From positions 1 to 15,358 of the forward strand of contig CANLAY010000005.1 of NCBI GenBank assembly GCA_947488635.1: a stretch of DNA of 15,358 nt. Reading direction: 5' to 3'. The notes beneath the pieces are model-generated. The model did not search any database, was not told the origin of the DNA, and saw nothing but the letters and a program-made list of their open reading frames with translations. Source of the DNA: Candidatus Nanopelagicaceae bacterium. GTDB lineage: Bacteria; Actinomycetota; Actinomycetes; Nanopelagicales; Nanopelagicaceae. A program made the translations under genes and the position numbers. Below are positions 1 to 8,768 of the stretch, in pieces. Each line of letters opens with the position of its first letter. Positions within the stretch are counted from its first letter, which is position 1.

Positions 1-992
1 CGAATCCCGTTCTGCTCTAAAACTAACTCAATGCGGTGGCGTCCGGGTCTAAATTTCTTGATTGCGCCACGGATTACTTCGTGGTCAACACCAATCGCAC
101 GCGCTAGGCCTGCCGCAGCTAACGCATTTGAAACTGAATGTAGCGCAGTTGGTTGAACTTCGTTTAACTCACCAAACATGGCAGCTTCCATTGGATCTGC
201 GACAAAAGCTCGATCAACTAGCAAATCTTCAACTAACCCAATCTCGCCTGGCTTAGGTGTTTGCAATGTGTAGAAAACTTTTCGGCCTTGCCAGTGTTGA
301 CTACCTTCGACCACTGCTGCTTCATCGCCATTTAGGATCGCAGTTGCAGAACGATTTAGTAAATCTAATTTAGATTTTGCATACTCAGAAAATGAGCCAT
401 GCCAATCAATATGATCTAGCGCAATATTTAGGATTGACCCGACCGCAAATTCTGCTGACTCAGACCAGTGAAGTTGGAATGAGGAAAGTTCTAGAATTAA
501 GTAGTCATACTTTTGCTCAGAGGTGACGGCATCAATAACTGGCGTGCCAACATTGCCGCAGGCAAAAGCGTTTATGCCAGCAGCCTTAAGGATCGATTCG
601 GTAAGTTCGACAGTTGTAGTCTTACCGTTGGTTCCGGTGACGGCCAACCACTTCTGTTCTGGCGCTACCTGTTGCTTAATTTCCCAAGCCACATCAATTT
701 CATTTAGCAGTGGAATCTCACGATTTCGCAAATCAGCAATTACTGGATGACTTGGGCGCCAACCTGGTGAAACTACGGCTGCTGCCCAATTGATATTTGA
801 TAACTCATTAATTGCCACTCGAGGGAATTCAAAAGTACTGCTCTCGTTTTCGTCATAAATTGAAACCTCAGCACCCATATTGCTTAAAACTTGTGCAACT
901 GAACGGCCAGTGACCCCGCCACCAAGTACCAACAGTTGCGAATAGGCGATAGCTACGCCACCTACTGTTGATAACTGGGGAGTAATTGACAT
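1..992 (-). CDS. murD: UDP-N-acetylmuramoylalanine--D-glutamate ligase MurD (3'-truncated by window edge)
   Basis: MurD adds D-glutamate to UDP-MurNAc-L-alanine in the cytoplasm, the second amino-acid step of peptidoglycan precursor synthesis. I translated this frame by hand; it is open to the left edge, so only the first 330 codons are present of a family usually near 450-480 residues. The ATG is at 992, 10 bp after the mraY stop. The N-terminus begins MSITPQLSTVGG and has a glycine-rich strand-loop (VLGGGVTGRS) typical of the MurD N-terminal Rossmann-like domain. The Mur-ligase P-loop VTGTNGKTTT lies near residues 118-127, followed by NVGTPV, LELSSFQL and NIALDHIDWHG, all characteristic of MurD rather than MurC, MurE or MurF. 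The sequence near the left edge (FRPGRHRIELV) leads towards the C-terminal ligase domain. It is the last gene of the dcw run visible here. Confidence 0.95.
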   Translation of the reverse strand, partial: MSITPQLSTVGGVAIAYSQLLVLGGGVTGRSVAQVLSNMGAEVSIYDENESSTFEFPRVAINELSNINWAAAVVSPGWRPSHPVIADLRNREIPLLNEIDVAWEIKQQVAPEQKWLAVTGTNGKTTTVELTESILKAAGINAFACGNVGTPVIDAVTSEQKYDYLILELSSFQLHWSESAEFAVGSILNIALDHIDWHGSFSEYAKSKLDLLNRSATAILNGDEAAVVEGSQHWQGRKVFYTLQTPKPGEIGLVEDLLVDRAFVADPMEAAMFGELNEVQPTALHSVSNALAAAGLARAIGVDHEVIRGAIKKFRPGRHRIELVLEQNGI

Positions 993-1002
993 TTTTTAAC
1001 GC

Positions 1003-2067
1003 TTAAAGCGCAACCCACTGGGCATAAAAGAGCCCTAAACCAAGGGCTACACAGAGTCCGGCAATGATCCAGAAGCGCAGCACAATTGTTACTTCGCCCC
1101 AGCCTTTTAGCTCAAAGTGGTGATGTAACGGGGCCATTCGAAAAATTCTTTTTCCACCCGTTGCTTTGAAATAAAGAGTCTGAATAATTACTGACATCGT
1201 AATTATTACGAAAAGACCACCCAGCGGAATAAGCAATAGTTGAACTCTCAAGGTGCAAGCTAAACCAGCTAGCGCACCACCAAGAGCCAAAGATCCGGTG
1301 TCACCCATAAATATTTGTGCTGGTGAAGCATTCCACCAAAGAAAACCTGTACATGCACCAGCAAGGGCTGCAGCTAATACTGCTAAGTCGAGTGGATCTC
1401 GTACCGCATAACATCCACTAGCCGCATCAACAGCAATCGCACAACTTTGACCAAATTCCCATACGCCAATCAGGATAAATGCTAAGAAAGTCATTACTGA
1501 AGCACCAGTTGCTAGACCATCAAGACCATCTGCTAAATTCACGCCATTACTTGTGGCAGTTACCATCAATGCAATCCAGATGACTACAACTACCCCGCCT
1601 AGAACAATGCCGGTATCGCGAACGGCCGACAAATTTAGCGAGATGGGCGATAGTCCTTCGCTATCGGCAAATTGAATTCCAAAATAACCGAAGGTTGCCG
1701 CAATTACTACTTGCCCCAAAATTTTATATCTACCTTTTAAACCCAAAGATTTCTCACGAGATACTTTCAGCCAATCATCTAAGAACCCGACAAAGCCTAG
1801 CCCGATTACCAAGGCAATAACTAAGAGGGCTGAGGCAGTCATTGCTGTCCGCGTTATTCCATGACTTAGCAAATATCCAGCAACACCTGCGAAAATAATT
1901 ATTAAGCCACCCATAGTTGGCGTTCCGCGTTTGGTGTGGTGTGAACTTGGGCCGTCATCACGAATTATTTGACCATAGCCACGTTTAGCTAAAAGTCGAA
2001 TTAAAACTGGGGTGCCGAATAAAGCGAAGAAGAGCGCTACGGCGCCCGAGATAAGGATCTGTCTCAT
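1003..2067 (-). CDS. mraY: Phospho-N-acetylmuramoyl-pentapeptide transferase MraY
   Basis: MraY transfers phospho-MurNAc-pentapeptide from UDP to undecaprenyl phosphate, making lipid I at the inner face of the membrane. The 354-residue product has the usual length and about ten hydrophobic segments. Diagnostic motifs are TPTMGG (residues 49-54), the aspartate pair in GFLDDWLK (97-98), [11 protein letters not shown] (174-184), [12 protein letters not shown] (about 253-264) and the histidine cluster [11 protein letters not shown] (313-323). These correspond to the conserved Mg2+ and substrate-binding residues of the polyprenyl-phosphate N-acetylhexosamine transferase superfamily. The ATG at 2067 abuts the murF stop codon with no intervening base, which suggests translational coupling. 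murD follows after 10 bp. Confidence 0.97.
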   Translation of the reverse strand: MRQILISGAVALFFALFGTPVLIRLLAKRGYGQIIRDDGPSSHHTKRGTPTMGGLIIIFAGVAGYLLSHGITRTAMTASALLVIALVIGLGFVGFLDDWLKVSREKSLGLKGRYKILGQVVIAATFGYFGIQFADSEGLSPISLNLSAVRDTGIVLGGVVVVIWIALMVTATSNGVNLADGLDGLATGASVMTFLAFILIGVWEFGQSCAIAVDAASGCYAVRDPLDLAVLAAALAGACTGFLWWNASPAQIFMGDTGSLALGGALAGLACTLRVQLLLIPLGGLFVIITMSVIIQTLYFKATGGKRIFRMAPLHHHFELKGWGEVTIVLRFWIIAGLCVALGLGLFYAQWVAL

Positions 2068-3459
2068 TTATTCGTCATCCTTCTTTCCTGCCTCAGTTTG
2101 CCAGTTCACTGCTACTTCTTGGGCTATTTCTTCAAAATGTTCGGCTCGGGAGGCTTTGACCAGCAATACATCACCGGATTGCATCTCATTTAAAAGTGCA
2201 ACTACTGAATTCATATCATCTAATCCATGCACTTTTGTATCGCTATCACTTGCTACCCCATGGCCATATGCAGGCATCAAAACGGTAAGCAATTGATCAA
2301 TTCCTAAGTCGCTAACCAATTTTCCAATAGCGACATGGTCGGCATTCTCAGAGGATCCCAACTCATGCATCTTTCCTAGAACTGCCCAGGACGCGCCACC
2401 GCGTTCTTGCGCAAATAGAGCCAGCGTTCGTAACGCGGCCGCCATTGATTCAGGATTAGCGTTATATGAATCATTGATCATGAGTCGGCCATTTAGTTCA
2501 AATATTTCCATCCGCCACTTGCTGGCAAGTTCGGCCATCGATAAAGCACCAGCTATTTGATCAACAGATAGTCCTAGCGCACTTGAGATCGCTGCAGCTG
2601 CTAGTGCATTTGGAATTTGATGTAGCCCGACTAATCGCATACCAACGGCTGCTCGACCTGATTTTGTTACGAGATCAAAATGTGGACGACCTTCACGAAT
2701 CTCAACATCTGCAGCCCGCACATTGCAATCACTTCGTTCGCCAAAGGTAAGCACTGCCACCCCATCCGCAACTTTCATCGCTGGCGTAAACTGATCATAA
2801 GTTCCCAGGATCGCAGTCCCGCCTCTTACGAGTGAGGAAATTAATTCTGATTTAGCTTGAGCAATAGCTTCTCGAGATCCAAATTCACCAATGTGCGCAT
2901 TACCAACCTTTAGAACTGCGCCAATATTTGGTTTAGTAATCTCGCAAAGCGTCGCGATATCCCCAATATGCCGTGCACCCATCTCAACGATGCAGTACTT
3001 GGTTTGCTCATTACATTCTAAAATTGTTAGTGGCACGCCTAACTCATTATTAAATGAGCCCTTTGGTGCCACGGTCTCGCCAGCCGAGGAGAGAATGTAG
3101 TTAAGTAGATCTTTAGTTGTTGTCTTACCTTGCGACCCAGTAATGCCAATAACCGTTAAATCAGCTAATTGCACACGTACAAATTTGGCTAAATCTGCAA
3201 CCGCCTGCATTACATCAGAGACGACCACACAAGGTTGCGCAACTACCTGTGTCGTAAGAGCCAATACAGCTCCGTTTGAGAAAGCATCAGAACAGAAATT
3301 ATGACCATCGGTATTTTCGCCAATTAGAGCGAGAAAAAGCGATCCCACTTTAGCTTGGCGTGAGTCAAATACTGCCGCTTGGGTGACCATAATGTTTTCG
3401 TCACCGTGAAGTGAGCCATTTACGATTAGTGATATTTCGCGAGCTGATAACTTAATCAT
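2068..3459 (-). CDS. murF: UDP-N-acetylmuramoyl-tripeptide--D-alanyl-D-alanine ligase MurF
   Basis: MurF attaches the D-Ala-D-Ala dipeptide to UDP-MurNAc-tripeptide, completing the cytoplasmic pentapeptide precursor. The product has 463 residues, normal for the family. The N-terminal domain carries the FDSRQAKVGSLFLAL stretch (about 31-45). The ATP-binding loop is GITGSQGKTTTK (105-116), with the GSxGKT form typical of MurF. KGSFNNELGVPLT (about 133-145), VEMGARHIGDI (about 158-168) and the highly characteristic SYNANPESM (331-339) follow. The ATG at 3459 overlaps the murE stop in an ATGA arrangement, so the two are probably translationally coupled. Confidence 0.97.
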   Translation of the reverse strand: MIKLSAREISLIVNGSLHGDENIMVTQAAVFDSRQAKVGSLFLALIGENTDGHNFCSDAFSNGAVLALTTQVVAQPCVVVSDVMQAVADLAKFVRVQLADLTVIGITGSQGKTTTKDLLNYILSSAGETVAPKGSFNNELGVPLTILECNEQTKYCIVEMGARHIGDIATLCEITKPNIGAVLKVGNAHIGEFGSREAIAQAKSELISSLVRGGTAILGTYDQFTPAMKVADGVAVLTFGERSDCNVRAADVEIREGRPHFDLVTKSGRAAVGMRLVGLHQIPNALAAAAISSALGLSVDQIAGALSMAELASKWRMEIFELNGRLMINDSYNANPESMAAALRTLALFAQERGGASWAVLGKMHELGSSENADHVAIGKLVSDLGIDQLLTVLMPAYGHGVASDSDTKVHGLDDMNSVVALLNEMQSGDVLLVKASRAEHFEEIAQEVAVNWQTEAGKKDDE

Positions 3460-4949
3460 GAAGTTGCCTCTATTGCAGCAGCTAGAACTAAGCGATCATC
3501 AAAGTTATGTTTAACACCAGCAATTTCTTGGCCCGGCTCATGTCCTTTTCCAAGTAACACGACTACATCGCCAGGATTTGCTGCCGCTACTGCGATTTCA
3601 ATCGCACGCTTTCGATCGAGTTCAATCGAAGTAGTAGCTGGCAAAGTTAAACCAGAGACCATCTCTTTTACTATTTGCGCAGGATCTTCACTGCGCGGAT
3701 TATCACTGGTAAATATTGCGACATCCGAACCTGTTATCAACGCAGCTCCCATTAATGGTCGTTTGCTCCTGTCGCGATCGCCACCACAACCTAATACCGC
3801 AATAATTTTTCCAGCGGTGCTCTGACGCAACGCTGCCAATACTCGTGTGACTGAATCTGGTGAGTGCGCATAATCAACTAAAGCGCTAAACGACTGGCCC
3901 AAATCAACTTTTTCGAGTCGTCCCTCAGCGCCGGTTAGCTTTGGGGTAATTGCGGCTATATCGATTGGGTCAATTCCGCCAGCAACACTGATAGCTATTG
4001 CCATCAATAGATTGTCTAAATTGAAATCGCCTACCAATTTGGTAGTAGTTTCAATCAATATTCCACCAGTACCTCTAATTGCAATCACAGTACTTTGCAC
4101 GCCAATTTCAATTCGCTCAAAATACCAATCGGCTGACTTAGCATTTCGCGAAATTTGCACTACCGGCAACTCTTGCATTTCCATCAACTTCTTTGACCAG
4201 GTTGAATCAATATTTATATAGGCGCAATCAGCATACTTAAAGCTAAATAGAGCTGCTTTAGCCGCAAAATACGCATCCATATCACCGTGAAAGTCCAAGT
4301 GATCTTGGGACAAATTAGTAAATGCTGCAATATTAAAGTGTGAGCCACCAATTCGATTTAGCGAAACTGCATGACTAGAAACTTCCATAAAAAGATTGCG
4401 CATATGACGCTCACGCATAACCGCAGCCAATGATTGCAGTTCTGGTGCCTCAGGGGTGGTGCGAAGAGCTGGGACTACCTCATCGCTGATTCGAGTTTCA
4501 ACGGTTCCGACTAAGCCGCTTTGCCGGCTAGCTGCCATTGCGATTTGGTGGAGCAGCGTGGTTACCGTGGTCTTGCCATTTGTGCCAGTTACCGCGACGC
4601 TAAACATGTCACGCATTGGTTCATTGTGCAACCATGCAGAGATGACACCTGCATTTGCTCGCGGGTTTAAAACAACAAGCACCGGTAAATCTGTAACCAA
4701 AGCAGCGCCGACTTCATCAGTTAACACTGCGATGGCACCGTTGAGTTTGGCGTTGCCAGCATAAGTTGCGCCATGAGTTTTAGCACCAGCGACTGCAACA
4801 AATAGATCTCCGGCTTCAATTTGATGGGAATCAATGGAGACCCCAGTAACCATAATGTTTTCCAACTCTGGAGAGCTTGAGGTGGCTGAAACAAGTTCAC
4901 TTACCGCACGAAGAGTTCTTCCAGCAATGGGATCGTGTGGTCGTAACAT
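3456..4949 (-). CDS. murE: UDP-N-acetylmuramoyl-tripeptide synthetase MurE, meso-DAP type
   Basis: MurE adds the third residue of the stem peptide to UDP-MurNAc-L-Ala-D-Glu. The product has 497 residues. The SIDSHQIEAGDLFVAVAG region (about 38-55) is the N-terminal domain, VTGTNGKTTVT (120-130) the P-loop, and TPEAPEL plus MEVSSHAVSLNRI the uridine-nucleotide-substrate region. The lysine of AAKAALF (about 231) aligns with the carbamylated lysine of the family. DNPRSEDP (416-423) is the amino-acid selectivity signature; its arginine is the form found in meso-diaminopimelate-adding enzymes, whereas L-lysine enzymes have other residues there. LGKGHE follows near 466. The gene starts 1 bp after the ftsI stop. 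DAP specificity is inferred from the motif. Confidence 0.96.
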   Translation of the reverse strand: MLRPHDPIAGRTLRAVSELVSATSSSPELENIMVTGVSIDSHQIEAGDLFVAVAGAKTHGATYAGNAKLNGAIAVLTDEVGAALVTDLPVLVVLNPRANAGVISAWLHNEPMRDMFSVAVTGTNGKTTVTTLLHQIAMAASRQSGLVGTVETRISDEVVPALRTTPEAPELQSLAAVMRERHMRNLFMEVSSHAVSLNRIGGSHFNIAAFTNLSQDHLDFHGDMDAYFAAKAALFSFKYADCAYINIDSTWSKKLMEMQELPVVQISRNAKSADWYFERIEIGVQSTVIAIRGTGGILIETTTKLVGDFNLDNLLMAIAISVAGGIDPIDIAAITPKLTGAEGRLEKVDLGQSFSALVDYAHSPDSVTRVLAALRQSTAGKIIAVLGCGGDRDRSKRPLMGAALITGSDVAIFTSDNPRSEDPAQIVKEMVSGLTLPATTSIELDRKRAIEIAVAAANPGDVVVLLGKGHEPGQEIAGVKHNFDDRLVLAAAIEATS

Positions 4950-4950
4950 T

Positions 4951-6765
4951 TTAGAGATCGCCGCTCGCAGAGTTTATTGGCGTGTTTGTCTTAGTTTTAA
5001 TCAGCGCTTTTTCAGTTAGGGCAACTGGAACTATTTTGGTACCAGTTGGTGCAATGTGCTTTGATTCAAGAACAAATGACATAACCTTCTTAAATACTGG
5101 ACCACCGAGATATCCGCCCCAGTGCATTCCTTTTGGATCTTGAATAGTCACTGAAATTACATATCTAGGTGCATCCGCTGGTGCGAAACCAATAAATGAA
5201 GCTGTGTAACCGCTATAGCAACCACAGATATCGTTATAACGACTTGCGGTTCCAGTTTTACCAGCCACGCGATACCCAGGAATAGCAGCAGATGGAGCTG
5301 TACCGTTTCCAGAAACCACGCTTTCCATCATGAGGCGGACTTTTTGGGCGGTTTCAGCGCTAATCACTCGTTCAATTGCCCGGGGTTTAGCAGGTGTGAA
5401 ATTTCCATTTGCTTCATTTGTTCCAGCGATAACAGTTGGCGATACGCGAACACCGTTATTTGCAATAGTGGCAAACACGCTTGTTGCTTGCATAGCGGTA
5501 AGCGAATATCCCTGCCCGAATGCAACTGTCGGGGCTGTCGTGCCTGACCAATCTGAAACTGGACGCAGGATGCCTCGTGATTCACCTGGCAGACCAGAAC
5601 CAGTGCTAACTCCAATTCCAAACTTAGCTAAGTAATCATGTAATTGATTGTTAGTAAGTTTTTCACCAATAAAGATCGTACCGGTGTTGCTAGAAACAGC
5701 CAGGATTCCAGAAGTCGTTAAACGTTGGTTTGGATGTTTTTCGTGATCATGGAAAAAGGATCCAGCACGTTTAATTTTGTAGGGAACGGTAAAAACAGTA
5801 GTTGGCGTTACTTTGTTTTCTTCAATTGCTGCAGCAATGGTCATAATTTTTCCAGTCGAACCTGGTTCATAAACATCTTGAACTGAAGGATTACGCATTG
5901 CAGCCAGTGAAATACTGTCACGATTATTTAAGTCAAAGGTAGGCGCTGTTGCATGTGCCAAAATTGCACCAGTCTTTGGATCCATCACAATTACGGTTCC
6001 GCTACTTGCACGCGAAGACTTAACCGCATCGGCAATAGCTTTAGATGCCACCCATTGAATATCGCGATCAATAGTTAATCGAATTGAGGTTCCAGCTTTG
6101 GCTGCAATGATCTCGGATTGTGATCCAGGAATTTCTGCGCCATAACCATTGGCATATGAGTACTTGCCATTAGTGCCAGTAATAATTGAATTCATACTTG
6201 ATTCCAAGCCAGTTGCACCAGTGCCTTCTTGATTAACAAATCCGATTAGTGAAGCAACTAGAGAACCAGATGGATATTCCCGGATATAGGCACGCTCTGG
6301 ATAGAAAGCGGTAATACGTTGATCAAATTCTTTTGGTTCAAGAGCGCCGTTATGTTCAGAAATCGCATTCTTTAAGGCGGTCCAGACCGCAGGCTTGGCA
6401 TTGCGATAGATCAATTTCCACTTTAATTCACCAGTAAATAGCGTCTCAAGTTCTGAAACTGGCATTCCCAAAATTGGAGCGGCAAATTTGGCTGTAAATG
6501 CTGGATTTGAAATCGCACTCTGATCAACCACGATGTTTATCGCATTTACGCTCTTTGCCAGCGCCACGCCATTTACATCAGTAATCGTGCCACGAGGAGC
6601 CTGAAGTGTCGCTACGTTCTCCATCTCGTTAACAGCCCAAGTTCTAATTGAGTTAGCAGTTATTACCTGCACCCAAATAACCTTCGCGATAAAGATCGTC
6701 ATGAAGATTAACGTCAGCGCAATTAACACTTGGATGCGCTTGCGAGCTAGAGCGAAATTACCCAA
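4951..6765 (-). CDS. ftsI: Septal peptidoglycan transpeptidase FtsI (class B penicillin-binding protein)
   Basis: FtsI cross-links peptidoglycan at the division septum. The chosen start is the TTG at 6765, giving 604 residues, because GGAGG (6771-6775) sits exactly 5 nt upstream. The frame stays open to another TTG at 6813, which would add 16 residues and lacks an evident ribosome-binding site. Numbering from the preferred start, a short cytoplasmic basic tail (LARKRIQ) precedes one membrane anchor at about 14-36, then a periplasmic pedestal domain (QAPRGTITDVNGVALA). The transpeptidase domain has the catalytic motif SxxK as STGK (serine 303, lysine 306), SxN as SSN (358-360) and KTGTA (503-507). 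A CGC pair shortly after KTG could allow a disulfide. The preferred start overlaps the end of the ftsL-like gene by 8 bp. Confidence 0.95.
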   Translation of the reverse strand: MGNFALARKRIQVLIALTLIFMTIFIAKVIWVQVITANSIRTWAVNEMENVATLQAPRGTITDVNGVALAKSVNAINIVVDQSAISNPAFTAKFAAPILGMPVSELETLFTGELKWKLIYRNAKPAVWTALKNAISEHNGALEPKEFDQRITAFYPERAYIREYPSGSLVASLIGFVNQEGTGATGLESSMNSIITGTNGKYSYANGYGAEIPGSQSEIIAAKAGTSIRLTIDRDIQWVASKAIADAVKSSRASSGTVIVMDPKTGAILAHATAPTFDLNNRDSISLAAMRNPSVQDVYEPGSTGKIMTIAAAIEENKVTPTTVFTVPYKIKRAGSFFHDHEKHPNQRLTTSGILAVSSNTGTIFIGEKLTNNQLHDYLAKFGIGVSTGSGLPGESRGILRPVSDWSGTTAPTVAFGQGYSLTAMQATSVFATIANNGVRVSPTVIAGTNEANGNFTPAKPRAIERVISAETAQKVRLMMESVVSGNGTAPSAAIPGYRVAGKTGTASRYNDICGCYSGYTASFIGFAPADAPRYVISVTIQDPKGMHWGGYLGGPVFKKVMSFVLESKHIAPTGTKIVPVALTEKALIKTKTNTPINSASGDL

Positions 6766-7177
6766 TTGATCCTCCAGCAACTGCCTCAGCTGTAGGAACA
6801 AGCGGTTCGTCAAGATTTAGAAATACCGGATTTGTAGAGGGTTTCATGCCCATCTCAGTTGCCGCAGCAGCCAGTGCCATTGGCGAGGAGATTCGATCTA
6901 ACTGGCGAATATAAGCTTCTCGTTGATCTGTAAGTAAACGTGCTTCAAGTTGTAACTTTGAAAGCTTGAATGCATCTTGCGCAAGTAAAGTATTGATAAA
7001 GAGAAGTGTCACCAGACCAAGGGCTCCGATACCGGTTAAGAATAGAATGAAAACTTTCTGGTCGGCTCGCTTATCGATATCGATCTTTGGAACTAAGCGA
7101 AGAGCAACTTCAGAAGAACGCTCAATCACTTTCTGCTTTGATCGACTAATTGCTGGAGCTAGCGCTGTAATTGCCAT
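6758..7177 (-). CDS. ftsL: FtsL-like divisome membrane protein
   Basis: This small bitopic protein sits where ftsL lies in dcw clusters, between rsmH and ftsI. The 139 residues comprise a basic cytoplasmic N-terminus of about 40 residues, one transmembrane helix (about 42-64, FILFLTGIGALGLVTLLFI), and an extracytoplasmic segment with coiled-coil character (about 68-95, KLSKLQLEARLLTDQREAYI). Near the C-terminus the MALAAAATEMGMKPSTNPVF stretch resembles actinobacterial FtsL proteins. FtsL works with FtsB/DivIC and FtsQ to activate FtsW/FtsI. The sequence is poorly conserved in this family, so the call rests on topology and position. Its ATG shares one base with the rsmH stop (TAATG), implying translational coupling. 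Confidence 0.82.
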   Translation of the reverse strand: MAITALAPAISRSKQKVIERSSEVALRLVPKIDIDKRADQKVFILFLTGIGALGLVTLLFINTLLAQDAFKLSKLQLEARLLTDQREAYIRQLDRISSPMALAAAATEMGMKPSTNPVFLNLDEPLVPTAEAVAGGSIG

Positions 7178-8121
7178 TATGCGGCCAACCGTTCTATTGC
7201 ACGTAGACGAACAGATTGCGCGCGCGAGTTCGCGGCAATCTCTGCTTCACTTGGTAAAACCGAACTGCGAACAACTAGCGCAAACTTCGCAGCGAATTCA
7301 GGCAGATCAACTGGTAGGTCACGTGGCGTGCCCGATGTTGTAGCTTCCGTAAAGATCTCTTTAACAATGCGATCCTCAAGTGACTGGAACGACATCACAA
7401 CAAGACGGCCGCCCACCTTTAGTAATTCAAGAGCTTGTGGAATGGCGCGACTAACTGCGCCAAGTTCATCATTGGTTTCAATGCGAAGTGCCTGGAAAGT
7501 GCGCTTGGCTGGATTGCCACCGGTACGACGAGTTGCTGCTGGAATGCTCTCTTTAACCAACGTGGCAAGCTGCGCAGTTGAGTTAAGCGGCGCCTTAGCT
7601 CGCTCTTTAACAATGTTTTCAACTATGCGTGTTGCGAACTTTTCTTCGCCATAAGTGCGCAAAATTCGTACTAACTCACCAGGTGCATAAGTATTTACGA
7701 TCTCGCTCGCTGTAATTCCAGTTGACCGATCCATGCGCATATCAAGTGGTGCGTCTTGAGAATATGAAAATCCACGATCGCTCTGATCAAGTTGCATTGA
7801 TGAAACGCCTAAGTCAAAGAGAATTCCATCAACTTGTTTAAAGCCAAAACTATTTACCACATCTGTTATTTCATCAAAGATTGTATGGCTCACAATTGTG
7901 CGATTTTCAAATTTAGCTAAACGATTCTTAGCTTTTATAATTGCATCTAAATCACGATCAATACCGATTAAAACTAGATTTGGATTAGATTCAAGTAACG
8001 CTTCGCTATGTCCGCCAAGGCCAAGAGTTGCATCAACAACGACTGGAGTTTCTGATTTATTAATTGCGGGGGTTAGCAGATCAATGCAGGTATCGCGCAT
8101 TACTGAAATGTGTTCTTGCAT
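7177..8121 (-). CDS. rsmH: 16S rRNA (cytosine(1402)-N4)-methyltransferase RsmH (MraW)
   Basis: RsmH uses S-adenosylmethionine to methylate N4 of C1402 in the decoding centre of 16S rRNA. The product has 314 residues, a typical length. Motifs are EHISVM at the N-terminus, the SAM-binding loop VDATLGLGGHSEALL (about 28-42), IGIDRD (about 52-57), FDLGVSSMQLDQSDRGFSY (about 101-119), PLDMRMD, and AKRTFQALRIETNDEL in the C-terminal half. The ATG at 8121 has a strong ribosome-binding site (GGGGGAG, 3 nt spacing). It is separated from mraZ by 177 bp containing a structured element, unlike the tightly packed genes downstream. Confidence 0.97.
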   Translation of the reverse strand: MQEHISVMRDTCIDLLTPAINKSETPVVVDATLGLGGHSEALLESNPNLVLIGIDRDLDAIIKAKNRLAKFENRTIVSHTIFDEITDVVNSFGFKQVDGILFDLGVSSMQLDQSDRGFSYSQDAPLDMRMDRSTGITASEIVNTYAPGELVRILRTYGEEKFATRIVENIVKERAKAPLNSTAQLATLVKESIPAATRRTGGNPAKRTFQALRIETNDELGAVSRAIPQALELLKVGGRLVVMSFQSLEDRIVKEIFTEATTSGTPRDLPVDLPEFAAKFALVVRSSVLPSEAEIAANSRAQSVRLRAIERLAA

Positions 8122-8204
8122 TTTCTCCCCCTCTCGTTTAGTACTGCTTTACTTCTTTACTGCTTGTGTTCCATGTTCTGTTTTTCGTTATCGCTATCTG
8201 CTCT

Positions 8205-8279
8205 GGTCACCGCCGGCCGACGGATTTTCTTAAACGGCACCGGGGAAGGGGCGCCGTTTTCGTAGGGTCGGCGGTGGCC
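8205..8279 (-). promoter_or_regulatory. Nested hairpin in the rsmH leader, candidate mraW RNA motif
   Basis: In the transcript orientation, an outer 11-bp stem (8279-8269 with 8215-8205, one G-U pair) encloses an inner 10-bp stem (8259-8250 with 8241-8232, one G-U pair). The inner loop is the 8-base CCUUCCCC (8249-8242). From memory, the mraW RNA motif, a cis-regulatory candidate reported in Actinobacteria upstream of mraW, is a hairpin with a conserved CUUCCCC terminal loop; both loop and location match here. No U-tract follows on the minus strand, so it is not a standard terminator. The paired arms are seen directly; the family assignment comes from recall and was not searched. Confidence 0.75.
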
Positions 8280-8298
8280 AAAAGAGATAGTGGTTAGA

Positions 8299-8730
8299 TC
8301 AAAAGAGACCTGGGAACACCTCCTCGGAAACTTCAGCGAATCCCTTTTCGCGATCGCTTAGGTATTGGTTCCAAGAAGTTGAATCCCAAATCTCGACACG
8401 AGTATTTGCGCCGATAACAACGCAATCGCGATCAAGGCCGGCATAGGTACGAAGTGCTTGCGGAATAGTTATGCGACCTTGACGATCAGGAATTTCATCG
8501 TGAGCGCCGGCAAACATCACACGCATGTAGTCACGTGCACCTTTAACAGTTACCGGTGCTTGTCGTAGTTGTTCAGTAAGAGTTGCAAATTCAGCTGATG
8601 GAAAAACATAAAGACAACGCTCTTGGCCCTTAGTAATTACTAGGCCGGCAGATAAATCTTCACGGAACTTGGCAGGAAGGATTAAGCGACCTTTTTCATC
8701 AAGGCGAGGCTCGTGAGTGCCGAGAAACAT
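8299..8730 (-). CDS. mraZ: Transcriptional regulator MraZ
   Basis: MraZ is a DNA-binding regulator with two SpoVT/AbrB-like domains that controls its own dcw operon in several bacteria. The ATG at 8730 gives 143 residues, the standard length, beginning [27 protein letters not shown] ribosome-binding site lies 3 nt upstream. The in-frame TTG at 8748 would add only residues encoded by that site, so it was discarded. The first AbrB-like half spans about residues 5-47 ([14 protein letters not shown]); the second, about 76-119, has the matching [13 protein letters not shown]. This is the first gene of the dcw operon, preceded by phased repeats proposed as its own operator. Confidence 0.96.
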   Translation of the reverse strand: MFLGTHEPRLDEKGRLILPAKFREDLSAGLVITKGQERCLYVFPSAEFATLTEQLRQAPVTVKGARDYMRVMFAGAHDEIPDRQGRITIPQALRTYAGLDRDCVVIGANTRVEIWDSTSWNQYLSDREKGFAEVSEEVFPGLF

Positions 8731-8768
8731 GAGCTCCCCCTTCCCCAAGGTTTGAATGCTCTAGTTCC

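Noticed and set aside
2012..2296. Plus-strand open frame of 94 codons opposite mraY/murF
   Set aside because: It spans the junction of two confidently identified minus-strand genes, and its translation has no recognisable features.
5330..5635. Open frames of 67-101 codons antisense or offset within ftsI
   Set aside because: They lie entirely inside a gene with all three penicillin-binding motifs intact, and show no family resemblance or ribosome-binding site.
8232..8279. Intrinsic terminator between mraZ and rsmH
   Set aside because: The nested hairpin is strong, but on the minus strand it is followed by AAGAAAATCC and not by Ts, and the dcw operon continues. The TTTT after the inner stem is on the plus strand, where no gene is present to terminate.
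8731..8748. Longer mraZ reading frame starting at TTG 8748
   Set aside because: The extra residues are encoded by the purine-rich ribosome-binding site, and the family's N-terminus [15 protein letters not shown] begins at the ATG at 8730.
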